The notes: generated by a model not told the origin, from the letters alone. A stretch of DNA of 35,676 bases from Gnetum montanum (GCA_015680685.1 MNCI01030164.1:910440-946115), one strand, 5' to 3'; positions 1-10,458 are shown, counted from the stretch's first letter. Numbers and translations: made by a program.

Positions 1-750
1 CACTCTTATGCTATCTTTTTCTTAATTTTCATTCCCGCACACAAATATTTGTCCATATTTGGTTTATGGTTTATTTTTAGAACCTGAAAAAAATACATAG
101 ATTGAGCCATAAATGGTAAGGCAATATTGAAGCCAATTCAAAATTTGAGGGATATTTGATCCAATGAATAATGCTATATTTGTTTTCATTGTTTTAGTTT
201 AATATATTGTATATTGCTAATTCTCATGCTAGCGAAAAACTAATCCACTCTAACTGAGCTCTTAAATGAAAAAAAAAAATGAAAAATGCCCCAATGAACA
301 TGAGTGCATATAAGTTCTCTCTTCTGGCGATTTTAATCGCATTTTTACATTGATTTTATCCAATTTTTCTAATCCAATTTATAGAAAAGGTTGCTGATTT
401 ACCCATCCTATCCCATTTTTCAATCCATGAAAAAATATAAAAGGATCCTGAGTAATTGTTCTTGAGGGGCATTAATTGGAATGCAAGAGGTGCAATCCTC
501 CTTGATTATATTCATTAATTCTCTCTATGCTTTAATCTTAACGCTATGCAATGGCTAATGGTTTTAGATAGGAACCCATTTTTACTGAGATTTTTCATCT
601 TAAAGGTTTTTTCCCAAGGTAACTTGATGTGTTTCCAATTTCTACAAATATTCTTCATTTTATATTGTAATAGGCTAGGTTGATGATAGTGATGATTCTT
701 CATTTTATCAAAAATTTATTAGTATTGTGTATGAGAGCCTCCAAATAATA
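1..750 (+). repeat. Copia-A 5' LTR (left end cut by window)
   Basis: This matches the 3' LTR at 7429-7868 over two blocks: about 45-95 (AACCTGAAAA region) and about 428-750 (GCAATCCTCC, GGAACC, TTATTAGTATTGTGT). The stretch 95-428 has no counterpart in the 3' LTR. The junctions lie at short GAAAA/ATA-like matches, so a deletion in the 3' copy is more likely than an insertion here. The right edge at about 750 is set by the PBS that follows. Confidence 0.85.
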
Positions 751-751
751 A

Positions 752-763
752 TTGGTATGGGAA
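752..763 (+). other. Copia-A primer binding site (decayed)
   Basis: TTGGTATGGGAA directly follows the LTR. The usual plant copia PBS, complementary to initiator tRNA-Met, is TGGTATCAGAGC. The TGGTAT core is kept and the rest has decayed. Position right after the LTR and before gag supports the call. Confidence 0.6.
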
Positions 764-815
764 TAAGGTTACACAAAAAATGGTTGTTTTTTGTCTAAGT
801 GTTTACAGGGGAATC

Positions 816-1590
816 ATGACTAATTCTTCAACAAAAATTGAGATTAAAAAATTTAATACATCTAATTATAAACTATGGAAAATCAAGATAGAAGATTTTC
901 TAATTAAAAAAGACTAGCACAGTGCAATCTCAAGTATGAAGCTAAAGAAAGTTTCTGATAAAGAACAAAAAAACTTAAACTTAAAAGTGATAAGTACTAT
1001 TTTGTTATATGTGTGTCAAATTCCTTATTGCTTAATGTCAATGTTTCTTTTACCAAAAATTTGAAGGATAACCTACAAGCTTTTTACCAAATGAAGTCCT
1101 TAATAAATAAGTTATTTTTAAAGAAGCCATTTTCTGAATGTAAAATGGTTGAAGGTATAGTTATTGCAAAAGACCTCAATACCTTCAATATGGTAGTTTG
1201 TCAATTGCAATCTATTGGTGTGACAAGAGATTAGGAAGATTAATGCATCATATTCCTTAGTACACTTTCAGAACCATAGGAGACATTTATAATGGTTATA
1301 AGTAATATATCTACTAGCTTTATTTTTTATAATATTGTTGGTCAGTTTTTGTTTGAGAATGATGTAAAGACAAATTTTTCTATGAGGCCTTAAGTTACGA
1401 GTAGCCCTCAAAAATTTATAAAGGGAGCATCAAAAAATGAATCAATTTAAGAATGAACCTCAGAAATTTGTAAAGAGAATGCCTAAATATTAGAATTATG
1501 GTAAAGCTGATCATATAAAGAAAAATTGTAAAACCCCTTCTAAAAAGCATAAAAAGAGCAATGTATCAAAAAACAATAAAATCCCTCTTG
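816..1590 (+). pseudogene. gag: Copia-A gag (capsid and zinc knuckle) pseudogene
   Basis: Gag is the structural protein of the retrotransposon particle. Translation from the ATG at 816 gives the familiar copia gag start, with F-N-T-S-N-Y-K-L-W at residues 13-21. A stop follows at codon 34 (TAG in a position usually occupied by Gln). The frame then shifts. The block 1013-1234 carries the conserved KSLINKLFLKK and CQLQSIGV motifs. At 1482-1529 a decayed CCHC zinc knuckle is visible: its last half, NYGKADHIKKNC, is recognisable, while the first two Cys codons are lost (one reads Tyr, the other is next to a stop). No functional product is possible. Confidence 0.88.
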
Positions 1591-1599
1591 CTTGAAATG

Positions 1600-1850
1600 A
1601 AAATTTATATATTATGTCCTTTTCTGATAATATTAATATGTATTCATGGTATGTGAACTCAAGTGCATCTCATTAGTACATTCTACATATTAATTAGTTT
1701 AATGAATATACACTTTTGATCTCATAATGGTAAGATCGGATAATGATGTGTGCAAAGTTGTACATTATAAAAGAGTTAAGATTCAATTTAATAATAGAAT
1801 AATTAAATCAATTCCCGATATAAGTCATGTTCTAACACCTGCTAAAAACC
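1600..1850 (+). pseudogene. Copia-A aspartic protease remnant
   Basis: At 1647-1673 the translation reads WYVNSSASH, corresponding to the copia protease active site W-x-x-D-S-G-A-S-H. The catalytic Asp is now Asn and the Gly is Ser, so the enzyme would be dead even without the surrounding stops. Downstream, at about 1750-1850, a stretch resembling the C-terminal part of copia protease (V-K-I-Q-F then HVLTPAKNL) is readable. It lies between gag and integrase, as expected. Confidence 0.75.
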
Positions 1851-2039
1851 TTTTTTTTTCTTTTTTGTAAGTACATTGAATGATGCATGACTAACTATTA
1901 TCTTTGAAGATGAAAAATGTCAATTATTGCATGGTTCATCTTCTTTGACTTCTAAAATAGAAACAAGTTGTATAAGTTAGAAGCTAAGACATTAAAACAA
2001 AAACTAAGTGTTTCTATCATTGTTGATTTGAGTTCAAGT

Positions 2040-2910
2040 ATTGATTTTTGGCATAAAAGAATACAACATCTTGGTAAAAAAGAACCTAAGGAACTTTACA
2101 AATAAGGTAAATTTAATTTTTCAAAAGATTTCCTAGATTTCTATCATCATTATCTAGAAGGGAAACATAGGCATCATAGTTTTTAGAAATGTAATGTCAA
2201 ATCTCTTCAAATATTAGAACTAACACATAGTGATGTATATGAACTGATTAAAAATATTAAAATAAATTCTCTTGGAGGTACTATGTAATATGTTCTTTTT
2301 TTGATAATTATTCTAGAAAGAGTTAAATTTATTTAATAAGACATAAATTTAAGGTATTTAAGAAATTTAAAAATTCAAGCTCTTGTTGTAAATGATTTAG
2401 GGAAGAAATCAAAATTCTCAAAACTGACAATGATGGTGAATTTTAGTCCAATGAATTTAATATTTTTTTGTAATAAATAAAGTATTCAAAGCTAAAAGAC
2501 TATCCTAGGAACTCTTGAACAAAGGGAAGTAGTAGAACACTTTAATCAAATATTGATGGAATATGTTAGATGTATACTCAATGAATCTTATCTTGACAAA
2601 CATTTCTTGAGTGAAGCAATAATGACTACATGTTATCTTATTAATAGATCTTCTTCATTAGCACTTGATGGAAAAATTCTAAAAGAAGTTTGGAATGGTA
2701 GATTCATTAATTTTAATTATTTTAAAATCTTTGGTTATAAAAACTATGTAGATATTCCAAAATTTGATATGTCCATTAGTTTTTAAGTCTATCAAATGTA
2801 TTTTTATTGGCTATGTATATGATGTCAAAGCTTGCAAATTGTATAATCTAGATACTAAAAGCGTTATTTATAGGAAATATTTCATCTTTAGAGAAAAATA
2901 TGAATATATG
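2040..2910 (+). pseudogene. Copia-A integrase pseudogene
   Basis: Integrase inserts the element's cDNA into the host chromosome. The pre-integrase zinc-binding His pair is at 2052-2069 (FWHKRIQHLG). The first catalytic Asp of the DDE core lies in L-T-H-S-D-V at 2219-2236. The third catalytic residue is the Glu of VVEHFNQ near 2530. The following stretch to 2786 has RCILNESYLDK, CYLINRSS and ALDGK, and 2790-2900 has the GKCIFIGY-type block (KCIFIGYVYDVKACKLYN). Two overlapping open stretches (2553-2786 and 2764-3216) are pieces of this region split by a frameshift. Several stops are TAG or TAA. Confidence 0.9.
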
Positions 2911-3079
2911 AAGGTAAAATCTTCAAATCCTAAAACTCCTTCCAATGATGTAGCCCCTGTGTATGTACATATTGAATTTAATAATGAAAATTTTAACAAT
3001 CATCCTTCCTCGATTACAGATATTTTCCCTAGTGAACAAGATGTTGATAGCATGGTAGATGGAAAAGACCAACATGAAG

Positions 3080-3790
3080 AGGGAAAAAATAGTTTCGGTG
3101 AAGATGAGTCATTGAGACATTTAAGATGCATACAAAGATTACCATTACATCTAGAAGAATACATATTATTTACTGAAAATGATAAAGCATTAATATATGA
3201 TGAGGCATATTCATGAATATAAAACACATAATGGAAATAAGAAATGAATGTTGAGATGTCATTAATTCATAACAATAAAATATAGAAATTAGTTAAGCTT
3301 TTACCAGATAGAAAATCTAGTGGAAAAATATAAAATAAAATTTGAAAATCAATATAATTCTTGACTTGTAGCTTAAAGATGTTCTTAGAAAAAGAGAATT
3401 AATTACAATGAAATCTTTTCTCCAGTAGTTAAATTAACAATTATAAGATAATGGTTATCAATTACATCTATCCATGATCTTGAACGTGCTTAAATGAATG
3501 TAAACAATAGAATTCCTCCATGGTGATCTTAAAGAAGAAATCTATATGCTTCAACCTGAAGAATATAAAATAAAAGAAAAATAGCATATGGTGTTTGGAT
3601 TACTAAAATCAATATATGGACTTAGAAAAGCATCAAATATCTTAAATAAAATTCTTAATGACTACATAATGAATTTTGGCTTCTTTAGAACTATAGAATA
3701 CTCCTATATGTATGTTAAAAATATAATTAAAATTTATCTTTAGCTTACTACTATATATTGATGACATGTTAATAGTAGACTTTTAGTGCT
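3080..3790 (+). pseudogene. Copia-A reverse transcriptase, 5' part, truncated
   Basis: This is the copia-type RT (RVT_2). Recognisable in order: the pre-RT R-L-P-L-H-L-E-E-Y block near 3135, the VVKLTIIR region near 3425, a badly decayed D-V-K-T-A-F equivalent near 3500 (now M-N-V-N-N), the SIYGL-K-A equivalent near 3610, and LYIDDM at about 3755-3775, the YxDD catalytic box. The sequence stops being RT at about 3790, where the inserted LTR begins at 3798. The remainder of RT and all RNase H are absent after the insertion, so they were lost before or during it. Confidence 0.85.
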
Positions 3791-3797
3791 TATCAAC

Positions 3798-4656
3798 TAA
3801 TGAGCAGTGGGTACCCCCTACATCCAACCATACAAATCATAAGCATTCACGCATGATCTGATCAAATTCTGTGGATGACAATAGTTGTGGCATCTATATT
3901 GTTAAGCATTGAAAATAGGACACTATCTTCCAAATTAGACTAGTGTTAGCTTTGTCACGTATGGTTTAGTCCAAAGCGAGGCATATGATAATTGATGTTG
4001 TTAGGCCCATTTTTCTCCTAGCGATAAACATAACTGAGAATGACAAAATGTAAATCTACTTTAGCCTAGAGCAATGAGCGTTTAGTCTTATCTTACCATA
4101 CATATCTTGGGGTCATGAAACTATTACTGGGCTGCCAAGCATTATGTTACTGGGTAAACCAAGCAATAACACTACTTAGATTACCAAACAATTACACTTA
4201 AATGCTCAAAGCTAGTCATATTCATTCTGCTTTACTAATGAACAAGTGAAGTAAAATACTTGGAAATGTAAATGATTAAATTAAGAAAATAGTAAAAACT
4301 ATGCTAAGTAAAACATTAAAACTAAGTGGATTCTGCAATGATGAAAAACAATCTTGATCTTTATTTTTGGACATAAATTATGCCCAAGGAAAATTCACTC
4401 AAATAAAGATTTTGTACAACTAGTCAATGCCACACTGCAAGCATTTACTCTATTGCTAAAACTATGGAAAAAAAAACTACAAGAATCTACCTGAGGATGG
4501 AATGAAAGTTCTTTGGATTGTGCATCCAAATGTTGTATTTATAGGTAGGCATGCATCCCATGATATCAAATATGTGATAATGTAGCTTGAGATCAAATAT
4601 CAGGGCTCCAATATTAGGGCTAAGATATATTAGGCGCTAAATAACATGGTTCATTA
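3798..4656 (-). repeat. LTR1 of the nested gypsy block
   Basis: Read on +, it starts TAATGAGCAGTGGGTACC (others in the family start TGATGAG) and ends TTCATTA (others TTCATCA). It is colinear with the LTRs at 5261 and 6447. It has a TATA box on - (CCTATAAATAC, 4535-4545) and a GATATC at 4562-4567. A 23-bp-spaced pair of TACTGGG elements starts at 4125 and 4148. No PBS lies to its left, so it is the outer 3' LTR. Confidence 0.85.
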
Positions 4657-5260
4657 TACTCCCATGATTGAATAAAAACTCATAATTTAGTGAACAAAAG
4701 GGGGAATAAGTTCCTTACAAAATATTAGGAAGGTATGGGACTATTAAATGACTCTAACTACTAACCAACTGTAAGTGCCATAGTGGTATGTACAAAAATG
4801 ACATAGTTACATGACAAAACAAAAAATTTATGTGGCTTGATGTGTTCATATTTTGGTAGTTCTGGCTCTTCCATCAACTTCTTCCCTTTGTCATTAAGCT
4901 TCTAGAAAGTTTCTTCGATTATATCCTTGTCTTATTTTTCCATATGTCCTTTCTACGGAGTATGCCATAGAGACTCCTTCAAGTTTCACTGTAGTAGAAA
5001 CCTATTTTTTATGCTAGAATTCATAGGTTTCTCCTAAGTTCCATTCAACGTTGTTGATTAGTGTGGGCCATAATGACGATTCTTGAATCTATATCTTCAT
5101 TGCTTCTAGAGAAAATTCCAAAAAGGGATCAAAATTATGTTTGATGATGATTTTGGACATGATCGATCTTCTTGGATGGCCTAGAGGCATTCTGGTGATA
5201 GTGATCATGAATAATATAACTAATCTAAATAACTAGTTCCATCCCCAGCAACAATGCCAG
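4657..5260 (-). other. Internal segment 1 of the nested gypsy block, non-coding
   Basis: The right end carries a PBS at 5242-5259. The left end begins TACTCCCATGATTG, the complement of a weak polypurine tract. The part around 4850-4910 (GGCTCTTCCAT, CATTAAGCTTCTA on +) matches 21239-21280 in gypsy-A, that is, the 3' end of that element's internal region. I see no protein domain. It is best read as a fusion of the two ends of a longer internal region with the middle deleted. Confidence 0.7.
5242..5259 (-). other. Primer binding site, tRNA-Asp type
   Basis: On + this reads TCCCCAGCAACAATGCCA, close to the 3' end of plant tRNA-Asp (TCCCCGGCAACGGCGCCA). The four differences are all transitions. 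It lies one base from the LTR at 5261 and fixes the element's - orientation. Confidence 0.85.
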
Positions 5261-6130
5261 TGATGAGTGATGGGTACCCCTTATATGCAACCATACAATT
5301 CATAAGCATTCATGCATGATATTGTCGAATTGCGTGGATGGGACTAGTTGTAGCATCTAAATTTTTAAGCATTGATTTTAAGATGCAATCTTCCCACTTA
5401 GACTAGTGGTAGCTTTGTCACGTATGGTTTAGTCCAAAGTGAGGCACATGATAATTGATGTTGTTAGGCCCATTTTACTCTTAGCGATAAACATAATTGA
5501 GCATGAAATTTAATCATAAATCTAAGTAATGACGATAATGTAAATCTACTCTAGCCTAGAGCAATGAGCATCTTGTCCTAGCTTACCATAAATGTCTTGG
5601 GTTGATGGAACCCTTACTAGTTTACCAAGTGTTATGCTACTAGGTGAACCAAGCAATAACACTACTCAAATAAACAAATGATTACACTTAAATACTCGAA
5701 ACCAATCGTACTCATTTTGCTTTGCTAATGAACAAGTGAAATAAAATAATTGGAAATGTAAATGGTTAGACTAAGGAAATAGTAAAAACTATGGTATGCA
5801 AAATAGTAAAACTAAGTAAATGTGGCAATGATGAAAAGCAATCTCGATCTTTACTTTTGGACATGAACTATGCTCAAGTACACTTCACCTGAATAAGGAT
5901 TTCTTTCAATTATTCAACACCATATTGTAGGCATTCACTCCATTGCTAAAACTACAAAAACAAACTACAGGAATCTACCTAAGGATGGAATGAAAGTTCT
6001 TCAAATCGTGCACACAAGTGTTATATTTATAGGTAGGCATGCATCCCATGATATCAAATATCTGATAACATAGCATGAGATCTGATATCAGGGCTAAGAT
6101 ATCTTATCCATTGAAAAGCATGATTCATCA
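5261..6130 (-). repeat. LTR2 of the nested gypsy block
   Basis: It starts TGATGAGTGATGGGTACC and ends TTCATCA on +, giving TGATGA/TCATCA inverted ends. A PBS lies just left and a PPT-like edge (TACCTCC) just right. Having both on one LTR shows that it is shared between two tandem internal segments. Confidence 0.88.
6022..6103 (-). promoter_or_regulatory. LTR2 U3 promoter: TATA box plus GATATC cluster
   Basis: TATA box at 6022-6033 (CCTATAAATATA on -). Upstream of it on -, GATATC occurs at 6050-6055, 6084-6089 and 6098-6103. The same arrangement recurs in the other LTRs of this family. Confidence 0.6.
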
Positions 6131-6446
6131 TACCTCCACAATTGAATGAAAACTTTTCCTTCAGTAAAAAAAAGAGGAAAAGTTTCTTAAAAATATTTGA
6201 AAGGTATGGGATTATTGAATGACTCTAACTACTAACTAACTTTGAGTGCTACAATGGCATGTACAAAAATGACATAGTTACATGACAAAACAAAAAAGCA
6301 AATTTCAAAAAGGAACCAAAATTCAGTTCCACGTTATCCTGAACATGATCGATCTTCTTGTATGGCCTAGAGGCAATCTAGTGACAATGATCATGTATAA
6401 TATAACTAATCTAGATAAATAGCATCATCTCCAACAACAACACCAA
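6131..6446 (-). other. Internal segment 2 of the nested gypsy block, shortened
   Basis: This is a shorter version of 4657-5260. It shares the PPT side (GGTATGGGATTATTGAATGACTC region) and the PBS side (ATGATCGATCTTCTTG), with about 290 bp missing in the middle. Its PBS at 6428-6445 (TCTCCAACAACAACACCA on +) differs from tRNA-Asp at six positions, all transitions. Confidence 0.78.
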
Positions 6447-7338
6447 TGATAAGCAATGGATACTGCTTATGTCCAACCATACAAACCACAAGCATTCACA
6501 CATGATATGGTAAAATTTTGTGGATGAGACTAGTTGTGGCATCTAGATTGTTAATCACAGTACACTGTCTTCCCACTTGGACTAGTGGTAGCTTTGTTAC
6601 ATATGGTTTAGTTCAAAGTTAGGTATATGATAATTGAGGTTGTTAAGCCCATTTTACTCATAGTGATAAACATAATTGAGAATGAAATTTAATCCTAAAT
6701 CTAAGTAATGATTATAATGTAAATCTACTCTAGCCTAGAGTGATGAGCATCCAATCTTGGCTTACCATACACATCTTGGGCACATGTAACTATTACTAGG
6801 TTACCAAGCATTATGCTATTGGGCAAACCAAACAATAAGACTAGTCAAATTACCAAACGATTACACTTAAATGCGCAACATCACTTGTACTCATTCCCCT
6901 TTACTAATGAACAAGTAAAGTAAAATACTTAGAAATGTAAATGATTAAACTAAGAAAAGCATAAAAACTATGCTAAGTAAAACATTAAAACTAAGTGGAT
7001 TTTGCAATGATAAAAAGTAATCTTGATCTTTATTTTTGGACATGAACTATGCCCAAGTACACTTCACTCGAATAAAGATTTTGTACAACTACTTAATACC
7101 ACATTGTGGGCATTCAGTCTATTGCTAAAACTATGAAAAAAAAACTATAGGAATATACCTAATTATGGAATTAAAGTTCTTTGGATAGTGCATTCAAGTA
7201 TTGTATTTATAGGTAGGCACACATTGTATGATATCAAATATCTGATAATGTAGCATGAGATCCGATATCGAGGCTATGATATTAGGGCTAAGATATCAAG
7301 GCTAGGATATCTTAGCCACTGAAAAACATGATTCATCA
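6447..7338 (-). repeat. LTR3 of the nested gypsy block
   Basis: It starts TGATAAGCAATGG and ends ATTCATCA on +. A PBS lies immediately left. To the right the sequence changes to copia-A 3' end, so this is the outer 5' LTR of the block. It is the longest of the three, with extra GATATC repeats near its right end. Confidence 0.87.
7203..7311 (-). promoter_or_regulatory. LTR3 U3 promoter: TATA box plus four GATATC sites
   Basis: TATA box CCTATAAATAC on - at 7203-7213. Upstream on - are four perfect GATATC palindromes, starting at 7230, 7264, 7292 and 7306, plus one GATATT at about 7279. No factor is assigned; the CAAATATCT next to the first site resembles a plant evening element but is not an exact match. 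Confidence 0.6.
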
Positions 7339-7428
7339 TCAGCCATTAGTCTTCTTTTGACTTTATTTTTTAACATGATTTAGAGTGATTATCAAAGAAG
7401 TTTCATCTTTAAGAGGGAGAATTATAAT
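7339..7428 (+). other. Copia-A 3' internal end with polypurine tract
   Basis: AAGAGGGAGA at 7411-7420 is a polypurine tract of the copia type, placed 8 bp before the LTR start TGTGGTTG at 7429. No RNase H coding is recognisable in the short stretch before it. Confidence 0.7.
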
Positions 7429-7868
7429 GTGGTTGAAGGTAAATATACCTTAATCTTCTCCACTATCCATGATATTTCTTGCTACTATTACCTTACTTTT
7501 TTTTTTCATCCAGTACATATTTCTTTCTTTCTTTAGTTATTTTTTCCATCTAACAAATATTTATTCATATCATTTGGTTTATGATTTATTTTTAGAACCT
7601 GAAAATGTATAAAAGCATTCAAAATAAATGTTCCTAAGGCATTAATTATAGTCCATAAGTTGTAATCCTCCACAATTATATTTATTAATTTTCTTTGTAC
7701 TTCAATCTTCAAGCCGTGTTACTGCTAATGGTATAGGAACCAATTTTTTCAAGGGTTTTTTACCTTGAAGGTTTTCCTAGGATAGTTTTGTGTGTTTTCA
7801 ACTTTTATAAATATGCTTTATTTTATGAAAACTTTATTAGTATTGTGTGAAAGATTTGGAATAATACA
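7429..7868 (+). repeat. Copia-A 3' LTR
   Basis: It starts TGTGG after the PPT and ends AATACA. It matches the 5' LTR along its length except for a ~330 bp segment (95-428 of the 5' copy) that is missing here. The many substitutions between the two copies indicate an old insertion. Confidence 0.85.
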
Positions 7869-8783
7869 TTCTTTTTCAACATACCATAATGATGAAGAAA
7901 TCCAATAGAATATGGGGAATAATGAAACCTATTCTAATTTCCTTTTTCTTCTCAAGTGGTTTTTGTAAGTTTTGAGCTCTAGAAAAACATCTTGAAAGTA
8001 TAAGAGACATCTTGGCCAAGAGCTTAGTGTTCATGGAAGCTAATTGGTAAGTGTGGAAGATGTCTCAGTTGAAGTTAAGACATCACTCACTAGGAAAGAG
8101 ATGTCTTCCATCTTCTTGAGACATCTCCCAGGAATCAGAGACATCTCTCCTACAAGTTGGTTTTTGTAGAAAGGCATCTATTCAAAGCTGAAGATAACCT
8201 ATACAGTTGGAAAAAATTTCAAGTTTACTAATCTAGATTAAAATGTAGCTAAATAAGAGCAACAAAAATATGAAAATAGTTAAGGAACTTCAATTTGAGC
8301 TTAAGAATAGTTTTCTAGGTTTATTATCTTGGTTTTTCTAATAAATATTGATGTTTTTTTATGTTTATATCATCATGAGAGATGCTCATGAGTTGATGTA
8401 TTAGACAAGCATTGGTATGAAAGCACATTATGTAAGTGCATGATTAGATTTTAGCTCCAAAGTCAATTATGTGTGGTTTGGCTTATGTGTTCTTGTGTTC
8501 TTACTTATGTGTTAAGATCTCAATGTTGAGTTGTGGAAGAGATTATCTATCAGTTGTGTCATGCATAAGGATAATCATTATGTGGCTGTAAAGCCTCATG
8601 CTCTACAACAATGCATCATTTGATTTTTTGTAAGTATTTTGGATATTTTGTTGGTTGTGGAGATCCATTGTAATCTTCCTTAAATTAATTGAAGAAGCTA
8701 GCTTTCTTGTTTTCTTCCATAATTATATGGATTTAGTGGAAATTTAAGGTTAAATTAATAGAAGTGAACCTATTCTAGTATCA
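7869..8783 (+). repeat. Gypsy-B 5' LTR region
   Basis: The right edge is set by a tRNA-Met-type PBS at 8784. The left edge is unclear: it must lie after the copia-A LTR end at 7868. The segment has an array of AGACATCT/AGATGTCT motifs at about 7990-8150, shared with 12811-13015 near the other end of the element. Its last ~50 bp resemble 13468-13508. Similarity over the middle is weak by eye, so LTR status rests on PBS, motif array and end similarity. Confidence 0.6.
8004..8143 (+). promoter_or_regulatory. Array of AGACATCT / TGTCTC motifs in gypsy-B 5' LTR
   Basis: The auxin-response core TGTCTC or its complement GAGACA occurs at 8004-8009, 8061-8066, 8118-8123 and 8138-8143, the first three exactly 57 bp apart. 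Further one-off copies (AAGACATC, AGATGTCTT) lie between them. Four such 6-mers in 140 bp of AT-rich DNA is far above chance. Whether an ARF protein binds is inference. Confidence 0.5.
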
Positions 8784-8796
8784 TTGGTATTAGAGA
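8784..8796 (+). other. Gypsy-B primer binding site, tRNA-Met type
   Basis: TTGGTATTAGAGA resembles TGGTATCAGAGC, complementary to initiator tRNA-Met, and directly follows the LTR end ...TATCA. Gag begins about 50 bp downstream. Confidence 0.75.
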
Positions 8797-8845
8797 GTCA
8801 GGTTGATTATTATTTAAATTTTTTTATCAATTTTATTAAATTTAG

Positions 8846-9975
8846 ATGATGCCTAGGAAGAAATAGGTTGAATCCTTAAATAGTGACATGAGAAGCATGA
8901 AGTCTACCTTTCAATTGATGGTTACTTAGGTGGATGAGATCAATGTCAAGGTAGATAAGAATGCAAGTACCAATCATATTTAGATAGGTGGAGAGGATGA
9001 GCATTTGCATTTGGGTGATGAAAACGTTTCTCAGCTAAGTGAAGGAAATGATGAGAAAGAACAATCCAGCTATGGAAGTATTCTAATGGAAGGGAATCCA
9101 CTTTTTCAAATTAGAATTCTGAGAGCTTCATCATTGGCCATTACTTCTTTGCATGGAAATTTAGATAAGGAAGAGAAAGAAACGCTTGCTAGAACATTCA
9201 ATAATGTTGCTAGACTTTCATATATAGAATTGAAGACATTCAATGGTGTATATGACATCAATGTTTTTTCAAGTTAGCTAAAGGTACTTAATAAGTAGTT
9301 TAATTTGGAAATGGTATCAAATCAATTAAGGGTACCTATTACTAAATTTAGATTAGAAGGTATGCCTTCTACTTGGTCAGAAATTGAATTCCAAGCTTAT
9401 AAAAGGTAAAATGATCAACCCATTAGAGCTTGGAATCTAATGAAATATAGGTTGAGTAGGAAATTTGAATAGTCTCATTAAAGGCAACAAACCATTCTAA
9501 AGTTAAAATTTCTAAGTTAAGATGACAAAAATTTCAATGATTTTTACATTGAATTTTGTAATTTATTCCATCAAGCTAAGGTGAGCTCGAAGGAGTATAA
9601 ATAGACTTTAGTATTTCTTGGAGGTCTAAAAATGACATATCAGTAGGAGTTTTCATTCTATAAGCTAGAAACTCTTGATGAGACTTATGATTTAACACTC
9701 AAGGTAGAAAAGAAACTAAGCAAATCTGGGAACAAGGGTAAACAAGCTTTTAAGAAAAAAGACAACGGACCCAAATCTAGAAAGGGATCCATCTCCAAAT
9801 CTAAAAACAAAAATAGTAGTCATGAAAAAAAGATAGAAAAGGATGATGAAAAGAAAAAGTCAAGTAGAACCAAGGAAAGGGAGAAAAGGTTTAAGGTAGT
9901 AGCTCATCCAAAATTTAATGCTTTAAGTATAAAGAATGAGAACATAAGTAATGTAAATGTCTACTTCTTAAGGTA
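8846..9975 (+). pseudogene. gag: Gypsy-B gag pseudogene
   Basis: The first ATG after the PBS is at 8846 (M-M-P-R-K-K). The 90-codon open stretch at 9005-9277 belongs to the N-terminal part. The retrotransposon gag core is readable at about 9330-9715: FRLEGMPSTWSEIEF, then RAWNLMKYRLSRKFE, then NDFYIEFCNLFHQAKV, then LVFLGGLK, then ETLDETYDLTLKVEKKL. A lysine-rich tail follows at 9720-9900, replacing any zinc knuckle that I can see. Stops are mostly TAG/TAA where related proteins have Gln (for example in YKRx-NDQP and LSx-DDKN). About 375 codons, close to normal gag length, but non-functional. Confidence 0.87.
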
Positions 9976-10089
9976 GCCGAGGGCATGGATGTACAAACCA
10001 TTGAAGCAGAGAAGATATCCAGCTAATATCTTCAAAGAAGTAATCCTAATGCTCCCAAGATTAAGAAAGTTTCTAAATTAAATTCTTGT

Positions 10090-10458
10090 ACATTTATGGG
10101 GAATATGAAATGAAGAGTCCATCCTACTATAAATGTGTTATTTCATATTAGGGCTAGATGTTTACTTAGTGAGGAATGGATTCATATTTGATTAATGGGA
10201 AAGTCCAATAGAATGTTATTTCATCTAGGTAGCTACTAGAATGGGTTTGGTAATTTTTCCTCATCCAAGACCCTTTGTTTATCTAGGGATTACTCTCAAG
10301 AGATGAGAGAACAATGTACTTTGAAATTTAAAATTGGGAGTTTTTATGATGTGGTAAAATGTGATGTACTTCCAATTTATTTTGCTATCATAATTCTTAG
10401 TAGACCTTGGAATTTTAATAATGATGTTCAATTTGAGAAAGCAAGTGTCATAGCCTAA
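10090..10458 (+). pseudogene. Gypsy-B aspartic protease remnant
   Basis: The C-terminal part of a gypsy retropepsin-like domain is readable at about 10337-10458, with F-Y-D-V-V-K-C-D-V-L-P and then a decayed I-I-L-x-R-P-W block (IIILSRPWNFNNDV), equivalent to the ILG-R/M-PW strand of these proteases. The D-S/T-G active-site segment expected near 10150 is not clearly preserved. After 10458 no RT, RNase H or integrase follows. Confidence 0.65.

Larger units (their letters stand above)
3798..7338 (-). mobile_element. Tandem LTR-internal-LTR-internal-LTR block of a tRNA-Asp-primed gypsy element
   Basis: Three ~860-890 bp LTRs (3798-4656, 5261-6130, 6447-7338) are separated by internal segments of 604 and 316 bp. 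The second and third LTRs each have a PBS at their left edge, and the first and second have a polypurine-like edge at their right. This gives the order LTR-PPT-PBS-LTR-PPT-PBS-LTR read on +, i.e. a - strand element with an extra LTR unit. Neither internal segment codes for a recognisable protein. The bases outside the two ends are TCAAC (3793-3797) and TCAGC (7339-7343), a likely diverged 5-bp target duplication. The internal ends resemble the ends of gypsy-A at 20162-30576, so this is a deletion derivative of a related family. Confidence 0.82.
1..7868 (+). mobile_element. Copia-A: degenerate Ty1/copia LTR retrotransposon carrying a nested insertion
   Basis: The order LTR, PBS, gag, zinc knuckle, protease, integrase, RT, LTR is the Ty1/copia order (integrase before RT). 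The two LTRs share long matching stretches, for example TTTATTTTTAGAACCTG near 70 and near 7587, and a common 3' end. The reading frame is broken by many stops and frameshifts, so it is inactive. The part of RT after the YIDDM motif and all of RNase H are missing; only about 90 bp of the 3' internal end remains (7339-7428). The gap is filled by the - strand LTR block 3798-7338. The 5' end lies outside the window, so its target-site duplication cannot be checked. Confidence 0.9.

Noticed and set aside
3000-3227. - strand open frame opposite the copia-A integrase/RT linker
   Set aside because: The + strand carries clear copia coding here; this is its shadow.
5242-5259. Possible tRNA-Asp gene fragment
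   Set aside because: Only the 3' 18 bases match, in four places, each one base from an LTR; these are primer binding sites.
7980-8160. CRISPR-like array from the repeated AGACATCT motif
   Set aside because: Units are only 8 bp, in both orientations and with irregular spacing; the context is a plant LTR.
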